Shown here piece by piece: positions 8,203 to 16,704 of a DNA stretch of 64,000 nt. The translations under genes and the position numbers were made by a program. The DNA comes from Myxococcales bacterium. GTDB lineage: Bacteria > Myxococcota > B64-G9. The stretch lies in the NCBI GenBank assembly GCA_012798435.1, contig JAAZNF010000056.1, positions 1 through 64,000 of the forward strand. Direction: 5' to 3'. Position 1 is the first letter of the stretch. Every line of letters starts with the position of its first letter. The notes under the pieces were generated by a model that was given only the letters and a program-made list of their open reading frames with translations, was not told where the DNA came from and did no database searches.

Positions 8203-9408
8203 ATGCCGTTGAAAAAAATGATCTCCGGGGTTATGAGCAAGGGCATGGCCGCCACCTCCCGCCCCGGTGAGATTTGGGTGCCGCGCCTGCGGCGGCGCCG
8301 GGTGAAGAAACCGACCCCGGGCTCGCCGCCGGGGACGCTGAATCTTCCCGAGGGCAGCGCCCCCGCCCGCATGCATCGTTTCCAGTTCGACGAGAATTCG
8401 ATCGAGGAGGGCCCGGTGGTCGAAGACGAGCTCGCGCGGGCCCTGGCCCCGGTCCCCGGACGCACCCTGTGGCTGGACATCCAGGGGCTCCCTCGGCCAG
8501 AGGTCCTGGAGCGGCTGGGACAGCTCCTCGGGCTCAGCCCGCTCACTCTGGAGGACATCCTCCATATCAACCAGCGGCCCAAGCTGGAGGAGTTCGACGG
8601 GTACCTTTTCCTGGTCATCCGCCAGCTGCGCCTGCTGTCTGCGGGCGAGGTCGAGAACGAGCAGATGAGCTTTGTCCTGCGACCGGGGCTGCTGGTCACC
8701 ATCCAAGAGTTCACCGGCGACGACTTCGAGCCCATCCGAAAGCGGCTGCGCGACGGCAAGGGCGCGCTGCGAAAAAGCGGCGCCGACTACCTGGCCTATG
8801 CGTTGATGGACGCGGCCATCGACACGGCCTTTCCGGTGCTGGAGGCCTTCGGCGAGGCCATGGACGCCATCGAGGAGGCGGTGTGGAACCGGGCCGGGCC
8901 CGAGACCTACGCCGCCATCCACCGCATGCGCCGCGAGCTGCGCCAGATGCGCCGGGTGGTATGGCCTATGCGCGACGTGGCCGCCGCGCTGAGCCGCACG
9001 GGCATCGAGGCCATCGGCGGGGCCTCGCGCGACGCCTTCCGTGACTGCCACGATCACGTCCTCCAGGTAGCCGACTTTTTGGAGACCAGCCAGGAGCGCA
9101 CCGCGGAGCTCTCCGACCTCAACCTGGCGGTGGTGTCCGAGCGCACCAACCAGGTGATCAAGGTGCTCACCATCATCGGCACCATCTTCATGCCGCTCAC
9201 CTTTTTGTGCGGGGTGTACGGTATGAACTTCGACACCTCGGCCTCGCCGCTCAACATGCCCGAGCTCACCTGGCGCTACGGCTACCTGGCCTTCTGGGCC
9301 GTGACGCTGCTCATCGTGGGCGGCATGCTGGTTTTCTTCTGGCGCAAGGGCTGGTTGGGACACCGACGGCGCGCCCGCCTCTCGGCGGCCGGTCGCAAGA
9401 GACCGTGA
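8203..9408 (+). CDS. corA: CorA-type magnesium/cobalt transporter
   Basis: A 401-residue member of the CorA metal-ion transporter family that forms a pentameric channel for Mg2+ or Co2+ in the inner membrane. The cytoplasmic N-terminal domain includes LTLEDILHINQRPKLEEF, typical of the family, and a long helical stretch. Two C-terminal membrane helices follow, the first ending in the YGMNF signature (Gly340-Met341-Asn342) that forms the pore mouth. A basic C-terminal tail follows. The start is uncertain: ATGs at 8203, 8218 and 8233 are in frame and none has a strong ribosome site; the first was taken. The basic N-terminal extension of about 40 residues is longer than usual. Confidence 0.94.
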   Translation: MPLKKMISGVMSKGMAATSRPGEIWVPRLRRRRVKKPTPGSPPGTLNLPEGSAPARMHRFQFDENSIEEGPVVEDELARALAPVPGRTLWLDIQGLPRPEVLERLGQLLGLSPLTLEDILHINQRPKLEEFDGYLFLVIRQLRLLSAGEVENEQMSFVLRPGLLVTIQEFTGDDFEPIRKRLRDGKGALRKSGADYLAYALMDAAIDTAFPVLEAFGEAMDAIEEAVWNRAGPETYAAIHRMRRELRQMRRVVWPMRDVAAALSRTGIEAIGGASRDAFRDCHDHVLQVADFLETSQERTAELSDLNLAVVSERTNQVIKVLTIIGTIFMPLTFLCGVYGMNFDTSASPLNMPELTWRYGYLAFWAVTLLIVGGMLVFFWRKGWLGHRRRARLSAAGRKRP

Positions 9409-9490
9409 GCGGACGGTCTGGGGGGCTTGACCGGAATCGGCCAATCCCCGACACTCGTCTGCGTACCCCGATGGATGAAAGGATGAGCCG

Positions 9491-10672
9491 ATGAGAACCA
9501 CCTGTCTCTGGCCAATCATGATCCTTGCGGGACTCTCGGCCTGGGCGGTGGGGTGCCAGAGCTACTCCACCCTCCCGGCCGACGGCGGCGCCGACGCCCC
9601 CGATGGATCTCCTAGCGACGCCGACGGTGTGGCAAACGACGGCGACGGAACGACATTCGACGCCGGTGGGGACCGCAAGCCCGACGGGGATCGGCCCGAC
9701 GCCGGGCGCGACGGTGGCCCGGACGGGGGCGACGATGGGGGGATCACCCGCTGCCCGCTCTTCATCGGCGCGCTGGCCGAGTGCGCCTTCCAGTACCTGA
9801 CCCGGCCGGCGCCGGGATCCTGTCCGGAGACGCTCTGCGAGCAGCGCCCCTGCAAGACTGACACCGATTGCCCGCAGGCGAACGCTCTGGAGCTCGGGCC
9901 GTACTGCGTCACGGGCGACTGCGTGTACTGCTGGAACGACACCGGCTGCCCGGCGGGCTCGATATGCCGCGCTGGCCGCTGCGTGGAGCCCATCGTGGGC
10001 TGCCCGCCGGCACCGCCCTGCACCGATTCGCGCTGCTTCCGGGTGGCCGTCTCGGAGGCCTCCTGCCCGGTGTGCGTGTGCGACACCATCTTCGACAAAC
10101 CCTGTGCAAGCGACGAGGCTTGCCTGGTCTACAGCAGTCACTACTACCCGCGCTGCGTGTACGGGCGCTGTGCCGATTGCCGCCATGATGCCGACTGTCC
10201 GACGGGCACCCGGTGCCTGCATCCCGGCTGGTGCGCGGTGGTGGACCTGCACCCGTCGATCCTGTATGGCACCTGGGTGGTCGGCATATCGGCCGGACTG
10301 GAGCACCGATCCTACATTCGCTTCGAGCCCGGGGGCGTGCTGCGACGCGGGAGCTACACCTCCGACGGCATCACCGTTGACGACATCCCACCGTTCCCCT
10401 GCACCCCGGCCGGCGGTATCCCCGCGGTGACCACCGGCACCTGGGAAGTGGATATGGTGCAGAGCACCTGGCTGGTCATTCGCGCCAGCCTCAACATCGC
10501 TTGCGACAGCGGCGCCGGCTGGACCGGGCGGTACCGGGTGACCCGGGACTCCTCGGGCAGCCGCCTCATCTTCCAGGACATCGACTCCGGGTTGTCGCTC
10601 GACGCCTGGCGGGCACGCCCGGGCGCCTGCCGCGATGACATGGCAAGCTGCGAGCTTCCCCGGATGCCCTAG
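9491..10672 (+). CDS. Asp-rich-linker, Cys-rich lipoprotein
   Basis: A 393-residue predicted lipoprotein. Signal peptide with lipobox Cys22 (WAVGC), then an Asp/Gly/Ala linker (about 30-85), then a Cys-rich region (about 88-250) of repeated 'C-x-x-D-x-D-C-P-x-G' modules such as CKTDTDCPQ, CWNDTGCPAG and CRHDADCPTG, and a C-terminal beta-rich domain (about 255-393) resembling a small lipocalin-like or beta-sandwich fold (LYGTWVVGISAG). The linker and Cys-module layout is a recurrent myxobacterial surface-protein style. AGGATGA precedes the ATG. It is followed after 10 bases by a second Asp-rich lipoprotein, so the two are probably one operon. Function unknown. Confidence 0.8.
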   Translation: MRTTCLWPIMILAGLSAWAVGCQSYSTLPADGGADAPDGSPSDADGVANDGDGTTFDAGGDRKPDGDRPDAGRDGGPDGGDDGGITRCPLFIGALAECAFQYLTRPAPGSCPETLCEQRPCKTDTDCPQANALELGPYCVTGDCVYCWNDTGCPAGSICRAGRCVEPIVGCPPAPPCTDSRCFRVAVSEASCPVCVCDTIFDKPCASDEACLVYSSHYYPRCVYGRCADCRHDADCPTGTRCLHPGWCAVVDLHPSILYGTWVVGISAGLEHRSYIRFEPGGVLRRGSYTSDGITVDDIPPFPCTPAGGIPAVTTGTWEVDMVQSTWLVIRASLNIACDSGAGWTGRYRVTRDSSGSRLIFQDIDSGLSLDAWRARPGACRDDMASCELPRMP

Positions 10673-10682
10673 GATGAATGAG

Positions 10683-11330
10683 ATGACCAATCCGACACGG
10701 ACGCTCCTCCCGACCTTGATACTCGGCATACTCGGTTCTCTGGCGTCTTCGCTGGCAAGTGGCTGCAAGAGCGGCGAAGCCTCGCCTGACGGCGGTGACG
10801 GTGGGCCGGACGCCGCCGACGGCGCGACGACCGATGACGGCGACGACACGGTCGCGGGCGACGTTGACTTGCTCGACTCGTGCGTGGCGGGGGTCGCGCC
10901 GGACAACAACTGGGGGTTTCTCGTCATCCAGGACTTTCGCGAGCGGGACGGCGAAGGCCGGTTGCGCATCGTGCTGGAACCCGGCGAGGGCAGCGTGGTG
11001 GGCGAGACCATCCCCTACCACCTCACCCGCTTCGCTCTCGAGCGCGGCGGCGAGAGTTTTTGCATCCGCGAGAAGGCGGACCTGTCCTGGGAGAACGGCC
11101 ACCACAACTGGAACGACACCGGCCGCGCCCGCCGCCAGGGGACCGAGTACGTGTTGCGCCTGGTGCTCGAAAACATGGGCCCCAACCAATGGAAGGACAC
11201 GCTCGAGGCCCGGGCCGAGTCGAGCGGCGCCACGCTCTTCGGGCCGCTGAACCTCAAGGACGCCGGCTGTCGCACCGTCCCACCCGGAAACCCCAACGCC
11301 TGCCTGTTCCGCACCCGGATCGATCAATAA
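10683..11330 (+). CDS. Asp-rich-linker lipoprotein
   Basis: A 215-residue predicted lipoprotein, second gene of a pair with 9491. The ATG at 10683 is chosen over 10674 because AGGA at 10671 sits 8 bases before it. Signal peptide with lipobox L-A-S-G-C28, a short Asp/Gly linker (about 34-62), then a single globular domain (about 65-215) with four cysteines (DSCVAG, FCIRE, GCRTV, ACLFR) and segments like NWGFLVIQDFRERDGEGRLRI cut short at NWGFLVIQDF, rich in charged beta strands. I recognise no family. Probably exposed on the cell surface or in the periplasm. Confidence 0.78.
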   Translation: MTNPTRTLLPTLILGILGSLASSLASGCKSGEASPDGGDGGPDAADGATTDDGDDTVAGDVDLLDSCVAGVAPDNNWGFLVIQDFRERDGEGRLRIVLEPGEGSVVGETIPYHLTRFALERGGESFCIREKADLSWENGHHNWNDTGRARRQGTEYVLRLVLENMGPNQWKDTLEARAESSGATLFGPLNLKDAGCRTVPPGNPNACLFRTRIDQ

Positions 11331-11570
11331 TTCAGTAATTCATCACCCCGAACGGAAGACCGGACAGAACGTATAAACGCAAGAGACGCGGGGACAGGCC
11401 CTGGCTTTGTTGTTGTTTTTCAAACCATTACAGCTTGCGACAAAATAATCCATTATTATCAACAAATTATGTTGTCATTGGCTAAGTTCCATTTTATTTA
11501 CAGGTTGTTACGCGGGGGCTGTCCCCCTGGTTCCTGTGTTATCCGAAGCCCCAAAAAGGCGACCTGATTT
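11331..11570. other. AT-rich gene-free patch with inverted GGGGACAG words
   Basis: This 240-base gap differs strongly in base composition: about 11401-11510 is AT-rich (poly-T runs, TTATTATC, TTTTATTTA) inside a roughly 70% GC region. GGGGACAG at 11390-11397 and its complement CTGTCCCC at 11519-11526 flank the AT-rich core, each next to further C or G runs. No reading frame of note was found. It may be a foreign scrap, a remnant of a small mobile or REP-like element, or a regulatory region between the convergent genes ending at 11330 and 11571. Confidence 0.5.
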
Positions 11571-12938
11571 TCAATATGCCGTTTCGCAGGGGTGGAGATC
11601 CGCGAACGCGCGCAGGGAGGCGGGGTTCCAGGGGAACGAGGAGTCGTTGAAGGCCCAGGCCAGGGTGCCCCCGTACCCCAGGCGCCACATGTCCGCGGAA
11701 TACTGCTCCGGTGTCCGGGCCGGCAGGTCCCCCACCGCGCTCAGGCCCTGGATGGGGTACTCGCCGATGACCACCGCCTTGCCTGTCAGCCCGATGGAGG
11801 CCGGGGTCACCGTCTCGTAGGGGTACCACTGGTACACCCAGTCGTAGTAGTGCAGCGAGTAGAAGTCCTGGTCCACGTCCTTCCAGGCCGTGCCCCACTT
11901 GATGGCCGCGCCACCCACGGTGAGCAGCGCCTCGGGGGTCTCCTGGCGCAGCACCGCGGCCAGCTCGTCGAGGAAGGCCTTCATCTGGGCGTGCGTCACC
12001 GCCTCGCACTCGCCGTTTGGCGAGAAGTCCTCGCCCCCGTTCGGGTTGGGCCCGCTCATGGCCCACTCCGGCTCGTTGATCATGTCCCAGGCGATGAGGC
12101 GGCGCCGGTACGGGCTGGCCTGGACGGCCCGCGCCACCGGCCGGACCAGGTTGTCGAGCAGGCGCCGCCGCTGGTCGGCGTCGATCACCATGGGCCGGAT
12201 GCCGCGGGAGCGGATGCCCGCCTCGTCGCGCGTTGGATAGAAGTTGTCGAACGAGAACGGCGTGAGCATGAGATAGACGTCTTGCTCCTCGGCCAGCGCC
12301 AGCGCTGCCTGGATGTCGGCCGCGAGCGTCCCGGCGATGCCGCTCGGGGTGTCGTCGGGGTTCCACTGGATGCTGTCGGTGAGGAAGCGCGGGAACATCC
12401 ACCAGCGGATGACGTTCACCCCGGCGGATTTCATGGCCGCCATGTCGGCCGAAAACGCTTGCCGGTCCGCGGCCACGCCCGGAAAGTTCCAGGCGGAGAT
12501 CCCGCCGAAATCGCCGCACCAGCGCTTCCAGGCCCAGTTGACGCCGTACAAGAACCGCCGCTGGCAGCCGAAGATCACGCCCGGCGCGAACGGGCAGGGG
12601 TCCACGCAGCCGGGATCGCCGCCACCGTCCATCGCGTCCGCCCCGCCGTCGCCGCCATCCGAGGAGCTCCCATCGTCGTCCGGGCCCGGATCGGCACCCG
12701 CGTCCGGCGCGGTATCGGCACCGGGATCCGCCCCGGCATCCGCCCCAGGATCTCCGCTGTAATCGGCGCCCGGATCGGCCCCGGCGTCTTCACCGGCGTC
12801 GGCAACACCGTCCGCTCCGGCGTCGCCCGGCCCCCCGCCGACGGTCCCGGCACAACCTGCCACCAGCAAACACCACCAGAGCCGCCACGCTCCCGCGATA
12901 TAGGACAGGCCGACCCACCGGGAAAAAACCCTCGTCAT
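11571..12938 (-). CDS. GH5-like glycoside hydrolase lipoprotein
   Basis: A 455-residue predicted lipoprotein with a (beta/alpha)8 glycosidase domain related to family GH5 (cellulase/mannanase clan). Signal peptide with lipobox VAGC29, an Asp/Gly/Ala/Pro linker (about 35-105) built from short DAGADPG-like repeats, a Cys pair, then the catalytic domain (about 120-450). The acid/base is probably Glu289 in WDMINEPEW and the nucleophile Glu393 in VVIGEYP, each in the expected motif; FLYGVNWAWKRW and VIRWWMFPRF fit the first strands. Likely a surface enzyme acting on beta-linked polysaccharide. It shares the linker style with 9491 and 34159. The exact GH subfamily and substrate cannot be told by eye. 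Confidence 0.85.
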   Translation of the reverse strand: MTRVFSRWVGLSYIAGAWRLWWCLLVAGCAGTVGGGPGDAGADGVADAGEDAGADPGADYSGDPGADAGADPGADTAPDAGADPGPDDDGSSSDGGDGGADAMDGGGDPGCVDPCPFAPGVIFGCQRRFLYGVNWAWKRWCGDFGGISAWNFPGVAADRQAFSADMAAMKSAGVNVIRWWMFPRFLTDSIQWNPDDTPSGIAGTLAADIQAALALAEEQDVYLMLTPFSFDNFYPTRDEAGIRSRGIRPMVIDADQRRRLLDNLVRPVARAVQASPYRRRLIAWDMINEPEWAMSGPNPNGGEDFSPNGECEAVTHAQMKAFLDELAAVLRQETPEALLTVGGAAIKWGTAWKDVDQDFYSLHYYDWVYQWYPYETVTPASIGLTGKAVVIGEYPIQGLSAVGDLPARTPEQYSADMWRLGYGGTLAWAFNDSSFPWNPASLRAFADLHPCETAY

Positions 12939-12969
12939 GAACGCTCCAATGCCGGCTTCCGCGTGCCGG

Positions 12970-13179
12970 CTACTCCTTGACCAGCAAGACGTTCACCGCC
13001 TTGACCAGGATGCGCGCCCGGTCGCCCTTCTTGAGGCCGAGCTCGCGCAGGGAGTCCAACGTCATCACCGACTCCATCTGGCCCTTGCCGACCAGATCGA
13101 GTTTCACCTGGCACATCACCGAGCCCTTCTTGATCTGCCGCACTTTCCCGACCAGCTGGTTCCTCGCGCCGACTTTCAT
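12970..13179 (-). CDS. Molbindin (Mop domain protein)
   Basis: A 69-residue single Mop/TOBE-like domain, the small oxyanion (molybdate or tungstate) storage protein type. It has the typical start (SARNQL-like: GARNQLVGKV), KKGSVMCQVKLDL, and SVMTLDSLRELGLKKGD, close to the family consensus throughout. AGGAGA precedes the ATG at 13179. No molybdate ABC transporter, ModE or molybdoenzyme is nearby, so it is an orphan mop; the GH5-like gene follows 31 bases downstream on the same strand and may be co-transcribed, though no functional link is evident. Confidence 0.9.
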   Translation of the reverse strand: MKVGARNQLVGKVRQIKKGSVMCQVKLDLVGKGQMESVMTLDSLRELGLKKGDRARILVKAVNVLLVKE

Positions 13180-13405
13180 GTTTCGTCTCCTTTCCTGGCT
13201 CCCCATACAATTTCTGCTGACAGGGACTGGCCACTCCACACCGCTCTCGACCTGGCTCGAACGTACATCCCCTGCGCCACCCATGCGGGCCGTGCCACCG
13301 ATCATCAAGAGAACCCAGTTGCCACACGGCACCGGAATTCCAACCCAGGCAGCATACGACCACCGCGGGAAAAGGGGAAGAGACGAGTCCCACCGTGGCG
13401 CGGGT

Positions 13406-14827
13406 CTAGAACTGGTAGGAGAAGCCGAAGCCCACCGACCAGTCGTTGATGCCCTGGTAGGTGCCGAAGGTGTCGCTGTTCGGGTCCTCGTCGAGCTTCC
13501 AGATGCGCCAGAACTGGCCCACCAGGTAGAGGAAGCTGTTGATCTGGTACTTGGCCTCGACCAGAAAGAGGCTCTTCTCGTCGAAGGTGAAGGCCTGGTC
13601 CGCGCCCTCGAAGTTGTGCTTGTAGTAGTAGGCACCGAACTTGAAAACCTCGAGCGCCGGCACGTTGAGGTAGATGCGCAGGTTGGAGTTGTACAGGCCG
13701 TCGTAGTCGTCGTAGCTGGCGCCGAGCTGCACAAGGCCCAAGAAGTCGAAGATCAGCTCGGCGTAGTAGCCGTTGAGACCCTTATCGCCCAAATGTTCCA
13801 GGGCCGCGCGCTTGGGGAACTCGGCGTCCTGGTTGGTGGCGACGTCGCGCACCGGGTAGGCGAACTTCTGGATCTCATAGAAGGAGTCGAAGTAGGCCGG
13901 GATGTAGTCGGCGCTGAAGTAGCGGTACTCGATGCGGGCCGAGAGATCCAGGCTGATCACCGGGAGGTGGAAGGTGTTGAGGATCCCCACGTGCAGGCCC
14001 GCGCCCGCCTCCAGGATGCCGTTCATGTCGATGTACGGGGTGAGGGTGATGAGGTCGTTGTGCAACAGGCGGAACTCGATGTCCCCGCCCATGGCGGTGG
14101 CGGCCTTGGCCTCGGCCACCTTGGGCAGGTTGTCCTCCACGATGGGCACGGCCGGGGTCTGGGTGGTGTCGTAGGCCAGCGCATACGGAGCGGTCACGTC
14201 GGTGACCAGGGTGAACCCGACCGCCAGGTTGTTCAGATACGAGTCGGGGTCGACGAAGGACCAGGGCCGGATGTAGGCCCGCGCCCCGAACAGGTTGAAC
14301 TGCGCCACGCCGTTCACCAGGGTCTCCACGCCACCGTAGTCGGTGTTGAGGTCGAGCTGCAGGCCCATCTTGTAGTGGTTGAGGTCGCTGTTGTTGTAGT
14401 AGCGGTTGACGATGGTCCCGTGTCCCAGCACCGCCCCCGGCAGATCCCCCACCTGGGCGAAGATGAAGTCGCCCTTGTGGCCGAAGCGGAAGAAGCGGAT
14501 GATCTTGAGGTAGTCTGAGAACTCGTCCCAGTCCTCCTCTCGCAGGAGGCCGCCGATGGCCGAGTTCTCCGGATCGTTGTCGATGACCAGAAAGTGCAGC
14601 GGGGCCTGGATGCCGAAGGCCACCTTGCCGAGATCGAGGGTGAAGGTGGCGTTGAGGGTGGCGTACCAGTCCTCCCCGATCTGGCCGAAGTTGAGATCGC
14701 CGGCGACCTGCCCCTTGCTGTCCGCGCGCGGGGCGCCCACCGCCGCCTTGATCGAGTCCGCGTCCTGCGCCAGGGCCCAGGGGGCCAACAGCAGCCCGGC
14801 GCACACTCCCGCCAGGATGGTCTTCAT
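13406..14827 (-). CDS. Outer-membrane beta-barrel protein, last gene of the ECF operon
   Basis: A 473-residue secreted protein. Clear signal peptide (cut near ALAQ-DA), then alternating hydrophobic/polar strands with many aromatic residues and short turns through the whole length, ending in FGFSYQF; the C-terminal Phe is typical of BAM-inserted barrels. It is probably a 16-strand-class porin or porin-like protein, substrate unknown. The start overlaps the stop of the preceding gene (ATGA, 14824-14827) and has AAGGAG upstream. As last gene of the sigma / anti-sigma / periplasmic protein operon it could be the surface input or the output of that signalling unit. I do not recognise a specific porin family. 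Confidence 0.82.
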   Translation of the reverse strand: MKTILAGVCAGLLLAPWALAQDADSIKAAVGAPRADSKGQVAGDLNFGQIGEDWYATLNATFTLDLGKVAFGIQAPLHFLVIDNDPENSAIGGLLREEDWDEFSDYLKIIRFFRFGHKGDFIFAQVGDLPGAVLGHGTIVNRYYNNSDLNHYKMGLQLDLNTDYGGVETLVNGVAQFNLFGARAYIRPWSFVDPDSYLNNLAVGFTLVTDVTAPYALAYDTTQTPAVPIVEDNLPKVAEAKAATAMGGDIEFRLLHNDLITLTPYIDMNGILEAGAGLHVGILNTFHLPVISLDLSARIEYRYFSADYIPAYFDSFYEIQKFAYPVRDVATNQDAEFPKRAALEHLGDKGLNGYYAELIFDFLGLVQLGASYDDYDGLYNSNLRIYLNVPALEVFKFGAYYYKHNFEGADQAFTFDEKSLFLVEAKYQINSFLYLVGQFWRIWKLDEDPNSDTFGTYQGINDWSVGFGFSYQF

Positions 14828-15309
14828 TTATCCTTCTCCTTGTCGCGGCCGGCCGGCAGGGGCTCGCCGCCCTCCAGGCGGGCCGAGACGTCGAAGATCA
14901 GCGTACCGTCCAGGTAGGGTGGGCCCATGAGCAGGGTGCGCCCGCCGTCGGTGACCCTGAGCTCAATCTTGAGCACGGGTTTCAGGTGCAGCTCCAGAGA
15001 GAGCATGCGTTTTCCGGTGCGAAGATCGATCCCGCGGAACGCCACCGCGATGTACTGGCGGTTGGCGAACTGCAGCTCCACGCTGGCGTTCAGCCCGGCG
15101 CTGGTTTCCAGCCGGTCCAGCAGGCGGAACTTGGAAAACGGCAACTCCGAGAGCTCCGAGCGGATGTCGTCCAGGGCAGGGTCGATGCTCTTGACCTCGT
15201 CCTTGAGCGCGTAGATGACCCGGATGCCGATGCGGGCCGACTGGTCATCGGCGGCGTACACAGCGCCGAACAGCATCACACACAGGATCAGGCACAGGGC
15301 GCGGGTCAT
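14824..15309 (-). CDS. Periplasmic protein of unknown function in ECF operon
   Basis: A 161-residue protein with signal peptide (MTRALCLILCVMLFGAVYA, cut near VYA-AD). The mature chain is a mix of helix (LDDIRSELSELPFSKF) and beta strands (VELQFANRQYIAVAF, LELHLKPVLKIELRV), ending in a charged tail DKEKDK. I know no family name, but size and context suggest a periplasmic ligand or barrel-associated partner. It overlaps its upstream neighbour (anti-sigma, 15306-15309) and downstream neighbour (barrel, 14824-14827) by ATGA, so all are made from one message. GGGAGA precedes the ATG. Confidence 0.78.
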   Translation of the reverse strand: MTRALCLILCVMLFGAVYAADDQSARIGIRVIYALKDEVKSIDPALDDIRSELSELPFSKFRLLDRLETSAGLNASVELQFANRQYIAVAFRGIDLRTGKRMLSLELHLKPVLKIELRVTDGGRTLLMGPPYLDGTLIFDVSARLEGGEPLPAGRDKEKDK

Positions 15310-15887
15310 AGTTCGTCTCCCTCGCTCTTTCCGGGATGCACGCGGTTCATGTCGTACAACCAGATGACGGTCGTGTTGTTGCGAGACACCGAGAAGATCA
15401 TGGAACGCTCGCCGGCGTACTCCATGCGATCGATGATCACCTGGGGGGCCTCCGCCGGTGGTGAATCGCCGTTGGCCACGGTCGGCGGTGGTGCCTTCTC
15501 GCCCGGAAGCTCGTTCGTGGGCACGGCCGGCCACAAGGCGATGAGCAGCACCGCGGCCGCGGCGGCGGCAGCCGAAACCAGCCACACCGGCCGGTACACC
15601 CGCAGCGTCTCCCCCAGCCACAGGCGCAGCCGCTCCCCGAACGGCAGCGGCCGTTCGCGGGACACGCCCTGCATCACCCGCTCGGTGAAGCCGGAGAAGT
15701 CCACCTCCCGGCACTCGCTCTCCAGCGCCTCGCGCAGCTCCCGTCCCAGCGCTGAGATGCGCGAAAGCTCGGCCATGCAGGCGGGGCAGGCGGCCAGGTG
15801 GCGCTCCACCCGGGCGCGCGCGCGCCGGGAAAGCTCCCCGTCGTGGAAGCGATCCAGCAGAGGTCGGAGGTCTTCGCAGGGGGACAT
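15306..15887 (-). CDS. Zinc-finger anti-sigma factor
   Basis: A 193-residue single-pass membrane protein that probably holds the adjacent ECF sigma factor inactive. Residues 1-40 form a zf-HC2 anti-sigma domain with the H-x3-C-x2-C motif (His30, Cys34, Cys37). A membrane helix spans about 101-119, and a periplasmic C-terminal part of about 75 residues (Pro/Glu-rich then beta-like, VIIDRMEYAGERSMIF) would sense the signal. It starts 3 bases after the sigma gene ends and has GGGAG upstream. Release could involve proteolysis or direct sensing; neither is visible here. Confidence 0.88.
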   Translation of the reverse strand: MSPCEDLRPLLDRFHDGELSRRARARVERHLAACPACMAELSRISALGRELREALESECREVDFSGFTERVMQGVSRERPLPFGERLRLWLGETLRVYRPVWLVSAAAAAAAVLLIALWPAVPTNELPGEKAPPPTVANGDSPPAEAPQVIIDRMEYAGERSMIFSVSRNNTTVIWLYDMNRVHPGKSEGDEL

Positions 15888-15890
15888 GGC

Positions 15891-16547
15891 TCAGGCTCCC
15901 GAGACGGAGTCGGCGCGCACCGCGGCCTCCTCCGGCTCCTTGGGTTCCGGAATGGGCTCCCCCCGCTCCCGCAAATACTGCTGCAAGGCCAGCTGGGCAT
16001 AGCGCCGGGCGTGGAACAGACGCGACATCACCGTGCCCTTGTGGATGCGCAGCACCCGGGCCATCTCCTCGTAGCTCAGGCCCTCCACCTCGCGCAGCAA
16101 GAGCACCGCGCGGTGTTTCTCGCTCAGCGAGCCGATCACCTTGTTGAGCCGCTCGGCCATCTCCTTGCGCTCCAGGGCCTTCTGCGGGTTCTGGTGCAAA
16201 GTCGAGGGCACGATCTCGGCCTCGGCCCCGTCCGCCTCGCGGCGCAGCGCCGTGTCGTCGTAATCCAAATTTTCGTGACGGCCTTCCTTGCGCAGGTGGT
16301 CGATGGTGAGGTTCACCACCAGCCGGTACAGCCAGGTGTAGAAGCTGGAGTTGCCCTGGAAGGTGTCGAGGTAGCGGTGCACTTTGAGGAAGGCCTCCTG
16401 GGAGATGTCCAGGGCCGTGTCCCGGTTGCGCACCATGCCGAAGGCGATGGCGTACACGCGGTGTTTGTAGCGCTCGACCAGCATGCGAAAGGCCTCGTCG
16501 TCGCCGCGCCGCGCGCGTCGCACCAACTTGAGATCATCGGTGTCCAT
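15891..16547 (-). CDS. ECF-type RNA polymerase sigma factor
   Basis: A 218-residue sigma-70 family factor of the extracytoplasmic-function group. Region 2 covers about 15-85 (DISQEAFLKVHRYLDTF, then WLYRLVVNLTIDHLRK) and region 4 about 130-190 (LSYEEMARVLRIHKGTV, SRLFHARR). An acidic linker and an acidic C-terminal tail are present. The ATG at 16547 is chosen over an in-frame TTG at 16571 because GGAG lies 9 bases before it. It heads a four-gene operon with its anti-sigma factor, a periplasmic protein and an outer-membrane barrel, and so probably governs an envelope response. Confidence 0.92.
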   Translation of the reverse strand: MDTDDLKLVRRARRGDDEAFRMLVERYKHRVYAIAFGMVRNRDTALDISQEAFLKVHRYLDTFQGNSSFYTWLYRLVVNLTIDHLRKEGRHENLDYDDTALRREADGAEAEIVPSTLHQNPQKALERKEMAERLNKVIGSLSEKHRAVLLLREVEGLSYEEMARVLRIHKGTVMSRLFHARRYAQLALQQYLRERGEPIPEPKEPEEAAVRADSVSGA

Positions 16548-16623
16548 GCGCGCGCGCGCTCCGAAAGACAAAGACGGCTGGTTTTGCCTTGATATTCATG
16601 GTTTTCCGACTCTCGCAGGGTTT

Positions 16624-16653
16624 ATCCTACAAGCAGGGTGCGATGATTTTCAA
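16624..16653 (-). promoter_or_regulatory. Candidate housekeeping promoter of the ECF operon
   Basis: On the minus strand, TTGAAA (16648-16653) and TAGGAT (16624-16629) are separated by 18 bases and sit about 75 bases before the sigma-factor ATG. Five and four of six bases match sigma-70 consensus. No convincing ECF-type (GGAAC / TC-rich) autoregulatory promoter was seen in the same gap. Confidence 0.45.
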
Positions 16654-16704
16654 GCGAAAACACCCCGGTCCCGGCTTGTCCTTTCACCCCTCCAACATTT
16701 TGGA

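Noticed and set aside
12570-12840. Repetitive region resembling CRISPR or satellite
   Set aside because: It encodes the Asp/Gly/Ala linker of the GH5-like lipoprotein; short irregular codon repeats without equal spacers. The same holds for 35270-35460 and 9580-9740.
12970-13179. Molybdate transport operon around Mop
   Set aside because: No ModA, ModB, ModC or ModE-like genes next to it; neighbours are a glycosidase and the barrel operon.
12977-14518. Long open frame on the plus strand over the beta-barrel gene
   Set aside because: Antisense shadow; the minus strand frame has a signal peptide, ribosome site and operon spacing.
16548-16571. TTG start of the sigma-factor gene
   Set aside because: ATG at 16547 has GGAG at the right distance and fits family length.
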